The translations under genes were made by a program, and so were the position numbers. Below, one piece after another: positions 1-7,356 of a stretch of DNA of 34,504 nucleotides. Under the pieces are notes generated by a model, which was given only the letters and a program-made list of their open reading frames with translations, had not been told where the DNA came from and ran no database searches. Every line of letters starts with the position of its first letter. Position 1 is the stretch's first letter. The stretch spans positions 1 through 34,504 of the forward strand of contig DASZEJ010000056.1 in the NCBI GenBank assembly GCA_035940955.1, given 5' to 3'. The DNA comes from CADCVT01 sp035940955. GTDB lineage: Bacteria > Actinomycetota > Thermoleophilia > Solirubrobacterales > Solirubrobacteraceae.

Positions 1-37
1 GCCGGCGGCGACGGCGGCGACGGCGGCCAGGTGCGCG
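1..37. other. Window edge, GC-rich triplet-like repeat
   Basis: A 9-base unit (GGCGGCGAC) is repeated about two and a half times just beyond the stop codon of the minus-strand gene that follows. It could be the end of a gene cut by the window or simple repeat DNA; nothing decides. Confidence 0.3.
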
Positions 38-757
38 CTACCGCGCGCGGCTCTCATCGACGCGCTGCGGGAGCACGCGGGCGTGGAGCGTCAGCTTCGT
101 GCCCGCGGGCACGTCGCCGGTGCGGACCCGCACCACCAGCGCGCTCTCGTCCGCGGGGTTGCGGATGCCCGCGAAGACGACGCTCACCGGCCCCGACCCG
201 GACGACGCCCGCGCCCGCGCCCGCCGGCGCAGCGCCCGCAGCCGGCTCTTCGCCCTGCGCGCGGCCCGGGCGGTCATGCCGCGGGCGACGACGTTGCCGT
301 CGACGTCGAGGCGAGCGCCCCCGTCGTCGTCGAGGAACCGCCAGCCGACCGCGTCGCAGCTCACGCCCATGCGCTCGGCCCGCGGCCCGACGACCGCCTC
401 CTCCTCGGGGATCACGAACGAGCCGTCGGCCTGCCGCTCCGCGCCGGGGACGCCGCCGTCGGACGTCTGCTCATGGCCGGGCTCGGGAACCACGCGGCCG
501 AACGGGTTCAGGTTCGCGCCCAGCAGCTCGACGCCCGGCCCGCGGATCGCGAAGCCGTAGCACGGCAGCAGCACGTTCTGGTCCTGACCCAGCCCGCGGA
601 TCGGGACGGCGAACGTCTCCGTGGCGTTCGGCGCGAGCGTGAAGCTCTTCGTCGTGACGATCTGGTTCGCCGGATCGGTCCCCGCCTGAGCCGTCGCGAC
701 CGGCAGCCCCACGGCGAGCGCGGCGACCGCCGCCGCGAGCGATGCCCGTGTCCTCAT
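38..757 (-). CDS. Secreted protein of unknown function
   Basis: The 239-residue product opens with a clear Sec signal peptide (MRTR, then an Ala/Val/Leu-rich core to about residue 24, with a likely cut after TAQA). The ATG at 757 is preceded by a strong Shine-Dalgarno, AAGGAGGGA (769-761 on the minus strand), which fixes the start. The mature part has two cysteines (in LLPCYGF and GVSCDAV), an acidic middle and a very basic stretch near residues 165-185 (RAARRAKSRLRALRRRARA), then a beta-rich tail (VVRVRTGDVPAGTKLTLHARV). I recognise no family. It is likely exported or cell-wall-associated. It is transcribed away from the fatty-acyl-like regulon to its right and shares no obvious operator with it. 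Confidence 0.75.
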   Translation of the reverse strand: MRTRASLAAAVAALAVGLPVATAQAGTDPANQIVTTKSFTLAPNATETFAVPIRGLGQDQNVLLPCYGFAIRGPGVELLGANLNPFGRVVPEPGHEQTSDGGVPGAERQADGSFVIPEEEAVVGPRAERMGVSCDAVGWRFLDDDGGARLDVDGNVVARGMTARAARRAKSRLRALRRRARARASSGSGPVSVVFAGIRNPADESALVVRVRTGDVPAGTKLTLHARVLPQRVDESRAR

Positions 758-895
758 GAATCCCTCCTTAGCGGATGTGCGCGTGCTACGACCGCCGCGC
801 GGGGCGGAGGTTCGCGAGTTTGTCCGAGCACTGCTCCGTGCCGCCGGATCCGCCCCCGGCGCGCGACCGTCTCGCGCACGAGCTCACACGTGAAG

Positions 896-912
896 ATACC
901 GGCAGTAGGTAT
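896..912. promoter_or_regulatory. TetR-type operator 1 (before the enoyl-CoA hydratase-like gene)
   Basis: ATACCGGCAGTAGGTAT, an inverted repeat with ATACC/GGTAT arms. It differs at two bases of 17 from each of the sites at 2448 (read on the other strand) and 2495. It overlaps a TATGGT box (910-915) lying six bases before the GTG at 922, so a bound repressor would cover the promoter. Confidence 0.75.
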
Positions 913-915
913 GGT
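910..915 (+). promoter_or_regulatory. -10 box TATGGT, leaderless start
   Basis: TATGGT followed after six bases by GTG at 922. The predicted transcript begins at or next to the start codon. It overlaps operator 1. Confidence 0.5.
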
Positions 916-921
916 CCGCTC

Positions 922-1863
922 GTGGCGGTGCTGAACCTCGACCAGCGGGATCGCGTGCTGACGGTCCGCATCGACAACCCTCCGCGCAACTTCCTCGACG
1001 AGCGCCTGATCGCGGCGCTCGACGACCTGACCCTCGGGCTCCGGCGCGACCGGTCGGTGGGGGCCGTCGTGCTGGAGAGCGCCCTGCCCGGCGTGTGGGT
1101 CCAGCACGCCGACGTGGAGCGGATCGTCGCGGCGAGCCGGCGCACCGGTCGCGCCCTCTCGGTGCGGCAGGCGGCGGCGGCCGGGCGCGCGCTCGACGCG
1201 GTCCTCCGCCTCCCCGCCGGTGCCTCGCTCGTGCGGCGCACGCGTCTCGGCGACGCCGTCGACGTCCTGCGCCTCGACAACGCGTTCGCGCGGATGAACC
1301 GGTCGGACAAGGTCTTCATCGCGGCGATCGACGGCGTGGTGATGGGCGGCGGGCTGATGCTCGCCCTCGCCTGCGACGTCCGGCTGCTCTCGGACACCGA
1401 CCACTGGATCGGGCTGCCGGAGATCCTGCTCGGGTACGTGCCGGGCGTGGGCACCGCCCAGCGCCTCGCCCGCGCCGTCGGTCCGCACCGGGCGCTGAGG
1501 ATGCTCGTCGCAGGTGACCTCGTCGACGCCGACCAGGCTCTGAAGCTCGGACTGGTCGACGAGGTCGTCCATCCCGCTGAGCTCTCGCGGCGGGCGCACG
1601 ACCTTGCCCACCGTCTGGCCGCGCGCCCCGCCGCCATGGTCGAGTCGGCGAAGCGCTCGATCTACGAGGCCGAGCGCTGGCCCCTGCGTCGTGCCAACCG
1701 CTACGAGCGCGCCGGCCTGCTGTCCGGAGCCTCGACCGCACGGTCGCGAGAGGTGCAGGCGCTCTACCTCCGCCTGGGCGGAGGAGCGCCGGAGACGAAC
1801 GAGCAGGTAGCCCGGGCATTCGAGGCCATCGCCGACGGCGACGAGGTGCGGATGAACCCGTGA
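922..1863 (+). CDS. Enoyl-CoA hydratase/isomerase (crotonase) family protein
   Basis: A 313-residue crotonase-fold protein, likely acting on a CoA thioester in fatty-acid or related degradation. The conserved core is GVVMGGGLMLALACDV (about 140-155, oxyanion-hole glycines) and GLPEILLGYVPGVGTAQRL (about 165-183). Against rat mitochondrial hydratase, the second catalytic glutamate is kept (Glu167, in PEILLG), but the first is Met146 (GGGLML where hydratases have GGGCEL). Full hydratase activity is therefore doubtful; an isomerase or other crotonase reaction is as likely. An insertion around residues 65-125 lengthens it relative to the usual 260 residues. GTG at 922 is chosen because it lies six bases after a -10-like box and directly before AVLNLDQRDRVLTV, the normal first strand; a longer reading from 775 has unlikely composition. 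Probably repressed by the TetR protein encoded at 4625. Confidence 0.85.
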   Translation: MAVLNLDQRDRVLTVRIDNPPRNFLDERLIAALDDLTLGLRRDRSVGAVVLESALPGVWVQHADVERIVAASRRTGRALSVRQAAAAGRALDAVLRLPAGASLVRRTRLGDAVDVLRLDNAFARMNRSDKVFIAAIDGVVMGGGLMLALACDVRLLSDTDHWIGLPEILLGYVPGVGTAQRLARAVGPHRALRMLVAGDLVDADQALKLGLVDEVVHPAELSRRAHDLAHRLAARPAAMVESAKRSIYEAERWPLRRANRYERAGLLSGASTARSREVQALYLRLGGGAPETNEQVARAFEAIADGDEVRMNP

Positions 1864-1920
1864 CCGAAAGGGGCGTGCCTCGTGGGCGCTCCGTCGGCGA
1901 CCGCCCCCGCCTGATCGGGC

Positions 1921-2430
1921 TCAGCGCTGCGGCTTGGCGCCGAAGCGAACCTGCGCGGTGAGCATCCGGGCCGAGAGCAGCGGCCAGTTCAGAGCCAGGC
2001 GGATCACGGCTCGCGGGTCCCTCGACGAGCGCGCCGACATCGAGGCGTAGATGCGGTGATGGCACACCAGGCCGCCCTCGTCGAAGCGCCAGTACTCGAG
2101 GCCGCGCGTGAGCCGGCCGGCGATCTGGCCCTGCCAGTCGTTGAGGATCGCGTCGTGCGTGGTGCCGAGCAGGGTCTTGTGCACCTCGCCGCCGCTGCGG
2201 CGCATGCCGGTGAGGATCGCGCTCCAGGCGCGGACGACCTGGTCGCGACCGGCGTAGCGGTCGAACACGCCGTCGGTCGTGCTCTCGAAGACCACGTCCG
2301 GGGCGTAGATCGGGGCGAGCTCGTCGAGCGCCGCGGCGTTGGAGATCCGCTCGGCCTCGGCGACGAAGGCGGCCGGGTCGGACGGCAGGACGGCCGCCCT
2401 CTCGCTGCGGGCGACGGTGTCGGACGTCAT
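1921..2430 (-). CDS. SnoaL-like / NTF2-fold protein
   Basis: A 169-residue protein with the pattern of a SnoaL-like polyketide-cyclase or NTF2 domain: an N-terminal helix (DPAAFVAEAERISNAAALDELAPIYAPDVVFES), then a small alpha+beta cone containing DGVFDRYAGRDQVVRAWSAI and a WRFDEGGLVCHHRIYAS strand. Such proteins may bind or isomerise small hydrophobic substrates; the substrate here is unknown. The ATG at 2430 is preferred over one three codons upstream because TACGAT (2443-2438) ends exactly seven bases before it, matching other leaderless starts in this window. It is divergent from the alpha/beta hydrolase gene; each has its own copy of the 17-bp operator in the 120-bp gap, so the two are probably co-regulated. 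Confidence 0.75.
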   Translation of the reverse strand: MTSDTVARSERAAVLPSDPAAFVAEAERISNAAALDELAPIYAPDVVFESTTDGVFDRYAGRDQVVRAWSAILTGMRRSGGEVHKTLLGTTHDAILNDWQGQIAGRLTRGLEYWRFDEGGLVCHHRIYASMSARSSRDPRAVIRLALNWPLLSARMLTAQVRFGAKPQR

Positions 2431-2437
2431 GGCGCGC

Positions 2438-2443
2438 ATCGTA
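2438..2443 (-). promoter_or_regulatory. -10 box TACGAT, leaderless start
   Basis: On the minus strand TACGAT is followed by seven bases and the ATG at 2430. Operator 2 lies just upstream of it. Confidence 0.5.
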
Positions 2444-2447
2444 CCGC

Positions 2448-2464
2448 ATACATACTGCTGGTAT
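2448..2464. promoter_or_regulatory. TetR-type operator 2 (before the SnoaL-like gene)
   Basis: ATACATACTGCTGGTAT. Its complement, ATACCAGCAGTATGTAT, matches operator 1 at 15 of 17 positions. The perfect arms ACATAC/GTATGT (2450-2455 and 2461-2466) flank five bases. It lies immediately upstream of the minus-strand -10 box. Confidence 0.7.
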
Positions 2465-2494
2465 GTGGTCCAGCACGTTGAGGCGGAACCTGAC

Positions 2495-2511
2495 ATACTG
2501 ACAGTAGGTAT
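2495..2511. promoter_or_regulatory. TetR-type operator 3 (before the alpha/beta hydrolase gene)
   Basis: ATACTGACAGTAGGTAT, extended to ACATAC...GTATGT arms (2493-2513). It matches operator 1 at 15 of 17 positions. It overlaps a possible -10 TATGTT (2509-2514) that would give a leader of about 30 bases carrying a GAGGAAGG ribosome site before the ATG at 2551. Confidence 0.75.
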
Positions 2512-2550
2512 GTTCGTCGAGCCGCCGGACCTCCGGCGAGGAAGGCTTCC

Positions 2551-3459
2551 ATGGCGGTATCCAGCGCTCTCGGGTCTCCGCAGGCTCCGGTGCAGACGTC
2601 CCACGGTCCTCTCGACTACCGCGAGCGGGGCCGCGGTGGCACGGTCGTGTTCGTCCACGGAGCGCTGTGCAACGGCGACCTGTGGCGGGACGTCGTTCCG
2701 CGGCTTGCCGACCGCCACCGGTGCATCGTTCCCGATCTTCCGCTCGGCAGCCACGCACGGCCCGCACCGGCCGGGGCGGACATGCGCCCTCCCGCGCTCG
2801 CGGCGCTCATCGGCGAGTTCCTGGCCGCACTGGACCTCACCGACGTCACCCTCGTGGCCAACGACTACGGCGGGGCGCTGACGCAACTGCTGCTCGCCCG
2901 CGGCGAGCAGCGGATCGCCCGCGTCCTGCTCACGTCGTGCGACTCCTTCGGGCAGCTGCCCCCCCGCTACTTGAAGCCCGCGACGCTCGCCATGCGCGCG
3001 GGCCTCGGGCCCGCGGTGGTGCGGCTCGGGCGCCGCGAGGCGGTCAAGCGCCTCTTCTGGCGCTCGGTGGCGCATCGTCGGCTCGAGCCGGAGATCTGGG
3101 ACAGCTACATGGCGGGCATCGACCGGCCCGAGATCGCGGCCGACATCCTGCGCCTGGGCCGCGCCCTGCGACCTCGGTACACGTTGGCGGCGGCACGGCG
3201 GCTGGGCGCCTTCACCGGTCCTGCGATCGTCGCCTGGGCCGCCGACGACCCGTGGTTCGCCCGGCGCAACGGCCGGCGGCTGGCCCGCAGGTTCCCCCAC
3301 GGCCGCTTCGAGCTCGTCGAGAACGCCCGGACGTTCCTGCCCGAGGACGCCCCGGGCCGGGTCGCCGAGCTCGTCGACGAGCTCACCGCCGCGCCCGCGT
3401 CGGGCACGGCTCGGATCGCGGACGCCCCCCGCGCCGCCGGCGAACGGTGGGCCGCCTGA
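2551..3459 (+). CDS. Alpha/beta-fold hydrolase
   Basis: A 302-residue hydrolase of the alpha/beta superfamily. The oxyanion HG motif is at FVHGALCNGDLW (about 35-45) and the nucleophile elbow is VANDYGGAL, with Asp105 where esterases have Ser, the arrangement of haloalkane dehalogenases and epoxide hydrolases. Near the end, the segment NARTFLPEDAP aligns with the catalytic-His segment of dehalogenases (LHFLQED-type), but Thr261 stands in the His place. It may be a non-dehalogenase member with another chemistry or an altered His. The start is supported by GAGGAAGG at 2538-2545. Its TGA overlaps the next ATG (TGATG), so it is translationally coupled to the reductase. Control by the TetR protein is likely through operator 3. 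Confidence 0.85.
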   Translation: MAVSSALGSPQAPVQTSHGPLDYRERGRGGTVVFVHGALCNGDLWRDVVPRLADRHRCIVPDLPLGSHARPAPAGADMRPPALAALIGEFLAALDLTDVTLVANDYGGALTQLLLARGEQRIARVLLTSCDSFGQLPPRYLKPATLAMRAGLGPAVVRLGRREAVKRLFWRSVAHRRLEPEIWDSYMAGIDRPEIAADILRLGRALRPRYTLAAARRLGAFTGPAIVAWAADDPWFARRNGRRLARRFPHGRFELVENARTFLPEDAPGRVAELVDELTAAPASGTARIADAPRAAGERWAA

Positions 3460-4571
3460 TGGCCGGTCCCACCGGGAGGGCCGTCCTCTTCGGGCCCACG
3501 GGCTTCAGCGGCAGGCTCGTCGCCGACGCGCTCGTGCGAAGGGGCATCCATCCCGTGCTCGCGGGGCGCGACGCGAAGCGCATCCGGACGGTGTGCGACG
3601 ACCTCGGCGTGCCGCTGCAGATCGAGACCGCGGACGCCGCGGACCCCCGATCGCTGGCCGCGCTGCTCGAACCCGGCGACTTGGTGGTCAGCACCGTCGG
3701 GCCCTTCGTGAAGGTCGGCGAGCCCGCGGTCCAGGCGGCGGTCGAGGCCGGGGCGAACTACATCGACATCACCGGTGAGCCGGCGTTCGAGCGCCTCGTC
3801 TTCGAGCGCTACGACGAGCCCGCGCGCCGGAGCGGGTCCACGCTGGTCCCGGCGTTCGGGTACGACTGCGTGCCGGGGAACCTGGCGGGCGCACTTGCGC
3901 TGCGCGAGGCGGGACCCGAGGCCGCGCGGCTGGCCGTCGGGTACTACATAACCGGCCCGGCCGGCCCCCGCGCGCTCGGCGGGGGGACGATCGCCAGCAT
4001 CGTCGCCGCGATGTTCGAGCCGGCCTTCGCGTGGCGGGAGGGACGGATCGTCGACGAACGCAGCTGCCGGCACCACCGGCGTTTCGAGGTGAACGGCAAG
4101 GGCCGCGCGGCGGTGAGCATCGGGGCGACCGAGCACTTCGCGCTGCCGCGCCTTCACGCCGGGCTCGTCGACGTCGAGGTGTACGTCGGCTGGTGGGGAG
4201 CCGGGTCCCGCGCCGTGCAGCTGCTGAGCGTCGTGACCGCCGCGACCGGCCGGGTTCCCGGGACGGTCGGATTCGTTCGCGACGCCGCGGCCCGGCTCTT
4301 CGGGTCGCGCGGCCCGGACGGCCTGGCGCGGGCACGGACGCGCTCGTACTTCGTGGCCGAGGCCTACGACTCCGCCGGCCGGCAGCTGGCCGCGGTGCAC
4401 CTCGACGGGCCGAGTCCCTACTCGCTGAACGCGAACATCGCGGCGTGGGGCGCGGAGCGGGCGCTCGCGGGGGAGCTGCAAGGCCCGGGAGTCGTGGGGC
4501 CGGTGGACGGCTTCGGCCTCGACGCGCTGCTCGCCGGTTGCCAGCAGATCGGCGTGCGGCGCGTGGGGTGA
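3459..4571 (+). CDS. Saccharopine-dehydrogenase-like / trans-acting enoyl reductase family protein
   Basis: A 370-residue NAD(P)-binding protein. The N-terminus has a Rossmann dinucleotide motif, VLFGPTGFSGRLVADALVRRG (residues about 8-28), followed by LAGRD and STVGPFVKVGEPAVQAA, the pattern of saccharopine-dehydrogenase-like proteins that include the trans-acting enoyl reductases of mycobacterial lipid synthesis. ANYIDITGE and PAFGYDCVPGNLAG are also typical. The substrate is not evident. The ATG at 3459 shares its A with the TGA of the hydrolase gene. It is followed after 53 bases by the TetR gene, which has its own promoter and operator. Together with the crotonase-fold and hydrolase proteins it suggests processing of an acyl or lipid-like compound. 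Confidence 0.85.
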   Translation: MAGPTGRAVLFGPTGFSGRLVADALVRRGIHPVLAGRDAKRIRTVCDDLGVPLQIETADAADPRSLAALLEPGDLVVSTVGPFVKVGEPAVQAAVEAGANYIDITGEPAFERLVFERYDEPARRSGSTLVPAFGYDCVPGNLAGALALREAGPEAARLAVGYYITGPAGPRALGGGTIASIVAAMFEPAFAWREGRIVDERSCRHHRRFEVNGKGRAAVSIGATEHFALPRLHAGLVDVEVYVGWWGAGSRAVQLLSVVTAATGRVPGTVGFVRDAAARLFGSRGPDGLARARTRSYFVAEAYDSAGRQLAAVHLDGPSPYSLNANIAAWGAERALAGELQGPGVVGPVDGFGLDALLAGCQQIGVRRVG

Positions 4572-4580
4572 CGTCCGCAC

Positions 4581-4597
4581 CTACCGTCAGTAGGTAC
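4581..4597. promoter_or_regulatory. TetR-type operator 4 (autoregulatory)
   Basis: CTACCGTCAGTAGGTAC, 14 of 17 identical to operator 1, with perfect arms ACCTAC/GTAGGT (4579-4584 and 4590-4595). It lies 14 bases upstream of the TetR gene's TAGACT box, in the -35 region, so the regulator probably limits its own expression. Confidence 0.75.
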
Positions 4598-4611
4598 GTC
4601 CGGCGCTCTCC

Positions 4612-4617
4612 TAGACT
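4612..4617 (+). promoter_or_regulatory. -10 box TAGACT, leaderless start of the TetR gene
   Basis: TAGACT, then exactly seven bases, then ATG at 4625. The same spacing and hexamer precede the MnmA fusion gene and alaS. Confidence 0.6.
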
Positions 4618-4624
4618 GGATGGC

Positions 4625-5260
4625 ATGCCGCCCGCGGCTCAGACGGCCCACGCACGCAAGCCGACACCGCCGGTCCGCCGGACCCAGGTCGAGCGCTCCG
4701 AGGCGACGGTCTCCCACCTGGTCGCCACCGCTCGCGACCTGTTCGCCACGAAGGGCTTCGCCGACACGTCGATCGAGGACATCGTGCGGGCCGCGGGCGT
4801 GACCCGAGGCGCGCTGTACCACCACTTCGAGAACAAGACGGAGCTGTTCCGCGCGGTCGTCGAAGCCGAGGCGCGGCGGCTGTCGGAGCGCGTCGTCGCC
4901 GCCGCGCAGCACAAGCGGGACCCCTGGAAGCAGGTCGAGATCGGTGCTCTGGCGTTCCTCGACGCCTGCGTCGATCCCGACGTCCAGCGGATACTGCTCA
5001 TCGACGCCGCGTCCGTGCTCGGCTGGGCGGGGCTGCGCGAGATCGAGAGCCGGTCGACGATGGCGCTCCTGACGCTCGGCATCGAGAACTCGATCCGCGA
5101 GAAGAAGCTGCGCCGGCGCGACCCCGAGGCGTTGACCTCGATCCTCTTCGGGGCGATGTGCGAGCTGTCGATGGTGGCGGCCCGCGCCTCGGACCAGGGC
5201 GCGGCGCTGGCGAGCGCCCGCAAGGAGCTCCAGGCGCTCCTGCGCGACATCGCCGCCTGA
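4625..5260 (+). CDS. TetR/AcrR-family transcriptional regulator
   Basis: A 211-residue one-component repressor. The N-terminal HTH covers about residues 30-80: ATARDLFATKGFADTSIEDIVRAAG, then VTRGALYHHFENKTELF, the classic TetR recognition helix with YHHF. The ligand domain follows (about 90-205) with no recognisable ligand signature. A short basic tail of about 20 residues precedes the HTH. The start is fixed by the TAGACT-N7-ATG arrangement. Four copies of one palindrome upstream of the four nearby transcription units make it the obvious regulator of the crotonase, SnoaL, hydrolase-reductase and tetR units. The effector is probably an acyl-CoA or related substrate of these enzymes (inference from context). 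Confidence 0.92.
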   Translation: MPPAAQTAHARKPTPPVRRTQVERSEATVSHLVATARDLFATKGFADTSIEDIVRAAGVTRGALYHHFENKTELFRAVVEAEARRLSERVVAAAQHKRDPWKQVEIGALAFLDACVDPDVQRILLIDAASVLGWAGLREIESRSTMALLTLGIENSIREKKLRRRDPEALTSILFGAMCELSMVAARASDQGAALASARKELQALLRDIAA

Positions 5261-5472
5261 GGTCGTCAGCGGCGCCGGCTCAGCACAGCTTCCGCACGCT
5301 CGCCGGTCGGAGCGACCGCCGAGAGCCGGGCCGGTTCTCGCGCGAGGGACAGCGCCCCTCGGGCCCGCGGCGCCGACGGAGCGTCGGGGACGTCATGAGC
5401 AGTCCCCCATTGACTCAAGGGCCCCTCAGTTGAGAGGCTTGGCGCGTCGTCGTCGAACCAGGGGTGGGAGCC

Positions 5473-6102
5473 ATGAACGACGAGCGCAGCGAACCTGAGG
5501 AAGGCCTCGTGCTCAGGAAGGAGGAGGTGCGCGAGCGCACCGCGGCCCTGTTCGCGAAGATCGAGCGCGACGACGCCGAGCGCGAGCAGTTCATCCGCAA
5601 CCCGGTCGGCGTCTTGGGTCGCGAGGTGGTCGGCCGCGAGCTCGGCGAGCAGGTGGAGTCCGACGCGAACCGGCTGCTGCTCTCGATGCTGTCCAACCCG
5701 GAGTTCCGCGGCTGGCTCGAGGACAAGGCGCTCGAGCTGGAGGAGCGACCGACCACGCACGAGCAGTTCCGCAAGGACTTCGCGACCGCGCTGGTCGAGT
5801 TCGGCGACCCGGTGCTGGTCGACGCCGCGCTGCGCAACGTCGCGAACGGCTTCGACATCGTCGGGCCGATGGCCCAGCAGCTCATCACGGGGCCGGAGCG
5901 CACGTTGGTCACCTCGCCCGCGACGCCGAGCACGAGCAACCAGACGCTGCACTCCAGCCAGAACTTCAACGGCGTGGCGATCGGGGACCCGACGGTGATC
6001 GAGCCGGAGCTCTTCCGCAGCGTCGTCGACCAGCTCGTCAACCAGGCCGAGCAGCTCCGCGCGAGCGGCGCGCTCGCGGACGTCGAGCGGCCGATCCGCT
6101 GA
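5473..6102 (+). CDS. Uncharacterised protein paired with a radical SAM enzyme (possible substrate)
   Basis: A 209-residue protein that I cannot assign to a family. The first 130 residues are charged and helical (KEEVRERTAALFAKIERDD, then REQFIRNPVGVLGREV, then LLSMLSNPEFRGWLED), and the FIRNPVGVL and NPEFRGWL segments resemble leader-like helices of ribosomal peptide precursors. Residues about 140-170 are a different, flexible segment rich in Ser, Thr, Asn and Gln (TSPATPSTSNQTLHSSQNFN, then GVAIGDP), followed by a C-terminal helix. It has no Cys. It ends eight bases before the radical SAM gene, so the two are co-transcribed. The flexible segment is the candidate modification site; a scaffold or partner role is the alternative. 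ATG at 5473 is preferred over an in-frame GTG at 5464; a purine run GGGGTGGGAG lies just before it. Confidence 0.7.
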   Translation: MNDERSEPEEGLVLRKEEVRERTAALFAKIERDDAEREQFIRNPVGVLGREVVGRELGEQVESDANRLLLSMLSNPEFRGWLEDKALELEERPTTHEQFRKDFATALVEFGDPVLVDAALRNVANGFDIVGPMAQQLITGPERTLVTSPATPSTSNQTLHSSQNFNGVAIGDPTVIEPELFRSVVDQLVNQAEQLRASGALADVERPIR

Positions 6103-6110
6103 CACCCGCC

Positions 6111-7220
6111 ATGCCGGCGGACGCGCTCCCGCCGCTCCTCCGTCAGCCCAAGACGCTGACGCTGATGCCGACCTACACGTGCCCGGCGGAGTGCACGGAC
6201 TGCGCCTCGATGTCGAGCCCGCGGGAGCGCTCGAGCATCGGGCGCGACGTGGTCCTGGACGCGATCCGCGAGGCACACGCGATCGGCGACTTCCACAACG
6301 TCGTGTTCACGGGCGGCGAGGCCACGCTGCGGTGGCGGGACCTGCTCGACGGGATCGCGCTCGCGACCGAGCTCGGCTTCCCGACGCGCGTGGTCACCAA
6401 CGCCCACTGGGCGCTCAGCCCGCGCGCGGCCCGGCGCAAGCTCGGCGCTCTCATCGACGCGGGCCTCAGCGAGATCAACTACTCGACCGGCGACGAGCAC
6501 GTCCGGTTCATCCCGCTGGAACGCGTCGTCCACGCGACGGTCGCGGCGCTGCAGCTCGACCTGCCGCTGGTGATCATGGTCGAGCTGCGCGCCGAGCGGC
6601 GGATCACGCGCGCGGACGTCGAGGAGCATCCGCTCATCGCCGCGCTCGACCCCGAGCTGCGGGAGCGGGTGCGCATCATCGAGAGCCCGTGGATGCCGCT
6701 CGACCCCGAGACCACCGAGCGCTATCCGGACGGGTGCGCGGCGGACCGCGCGAACGTCGGCGGCCGGCCGGGCTGCGACAACGTCCTGCAGACGTACGTC
6801 GTCCAGGCCGACGGCCGCGTGGGGTCGTGCTGCGGGATCGGGATGCGGCTCATCCCCGAGCTCAACGTGGCCACCGTCGACGATCCGGACTTCCTCGCGC
6901 GCGCGATCAGCGAGTCCGAAGACGACTTCCTGAAGCTGTGGATCCACACCGACGGGCCCGAGAAGATCCTCGCGTGGGCGGCCGAGAAGGACCCGAGCAT
7001 CGACTGGGAGGGCCGGTACGCCCATCGCTGCCAGGCGTGCGCGCGGCTGTACCGCGATCCGGCCGTCGGCCGTGTCATCCGCGAGCACCACGACGAGATG
7101 CTGACCCACGTGCTCCAGAGCGTCTGGATCGACGAGCATCTCGCGCCCGACGTCGTGCGCAGCGCGCTCGAGCACCGGCGCCGCCCGACTCCCGCGGGCG
7201 ACGGCGCGGCCGCGGGCTAG
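6111..7220 (+). CDS. Radical SAM protein with twitch/SPASM-like auxiliary cluster cysteines
   Basis: A 369-residue enzyme. The CxxxCxxC motif that binds the SAM [4Fe-4S] cluster is CPAECTDC (Cys24, 28, 31), and VVFTGGEATLRW supplies the GGE motif that binds SAM. The C-terminal half carries Cys222-X12-Gly-X4-Cys240, the start of the SPASM/twitch pattern, then Cys241, and CQAC (Cys307, 310); Cys209 is another possible ligand. At least one auxiliary cluster is therefore likely. Enzymes of this layout modify peptides or proteins. The Pro-Thr-Tyr-x-Cys start of the SAM motif and absence of the full seven-Cys SPASM set leave the reaction open. It lies eight bases after the 209-residue partner gene and ends just before the integration site of the island. 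Confidence 0.88.
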   Translation: MPADALPPLLRQPKTLTLMPTYTCPAECTDCASMSSPRERSSIGRDVVLDAIREAHAIGDFHNVVFTGGEATLRWRDLLDGIALATELGFPTRVVTNAHWALSPRAARRKLGALIDAGLSEINYSTGDEHVRFIPLERVVHATVAALQLDLPLVIMVELRAERRITRADVEEHPLIAALDPELRERVRIIESPWMPLDPETTERYPDGCAADRANVGGRPGCDNVLQTYVVQADGRVGSCCGIGMRLIPELNVATVDDPDFLARAISESEDDFLKLWIHTDGPEKILAWAAEKDPSIDWEGRYAHRCQACARLYRDPAVGRVIREHHDEMLTHVLQSVWIDEHLAPDVVRSALEHRRRPTPAGDGAAAG

Positions 7221-7229
7221 GGGAGCGGC

Positions 7230-7322
7230 GCGCGCTCGAAGCGCTCGAACGGAATAGCCCATTTGCAGCCACTTCCCGATGCCGGAGGACGGATTCGAAC
7301 CCCCGGCACGCGGATTTATGAT
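7230..7322. repeat. Left attachment repeat with decayed tRNA-Met 3' half
   Basis: A copy of the sequence at 15108-15200 with about six substitutions and two one-base indels. Positions 7280-7322 (minus strand) correspond to the tRNA-Met 3' half, from the anticodon loop to the acceptor end; the 5' half is absent. This is the expected displaced 3' end of the target gene, now losing the T-arm pairing by mutation. Confidence 0.85.
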
Positions 7323-7356
7323 CGCTCGCCTGGGGGCGGAAATCCCATATTTATGA

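Noticed and set aside
775..921. N-terminal extension of the crotonase gene
   Set aside because: It crosses the TetR operator and -10 box and has atypical composition; GTG at 922 fits better.
5401..5440. Promoter with TTGACT and palindrome before the radical SAM operon
   Set aside because: TTGACT and short inverted repeats are visible, but no good -10 box lies at the right distance, so the promoter is not placed.
7280..7322. A second functional tRNA gene at the left end
   Set aside because: Only the 3' half is present and the T-arm pairing is damaged; it is an attachment remnant.
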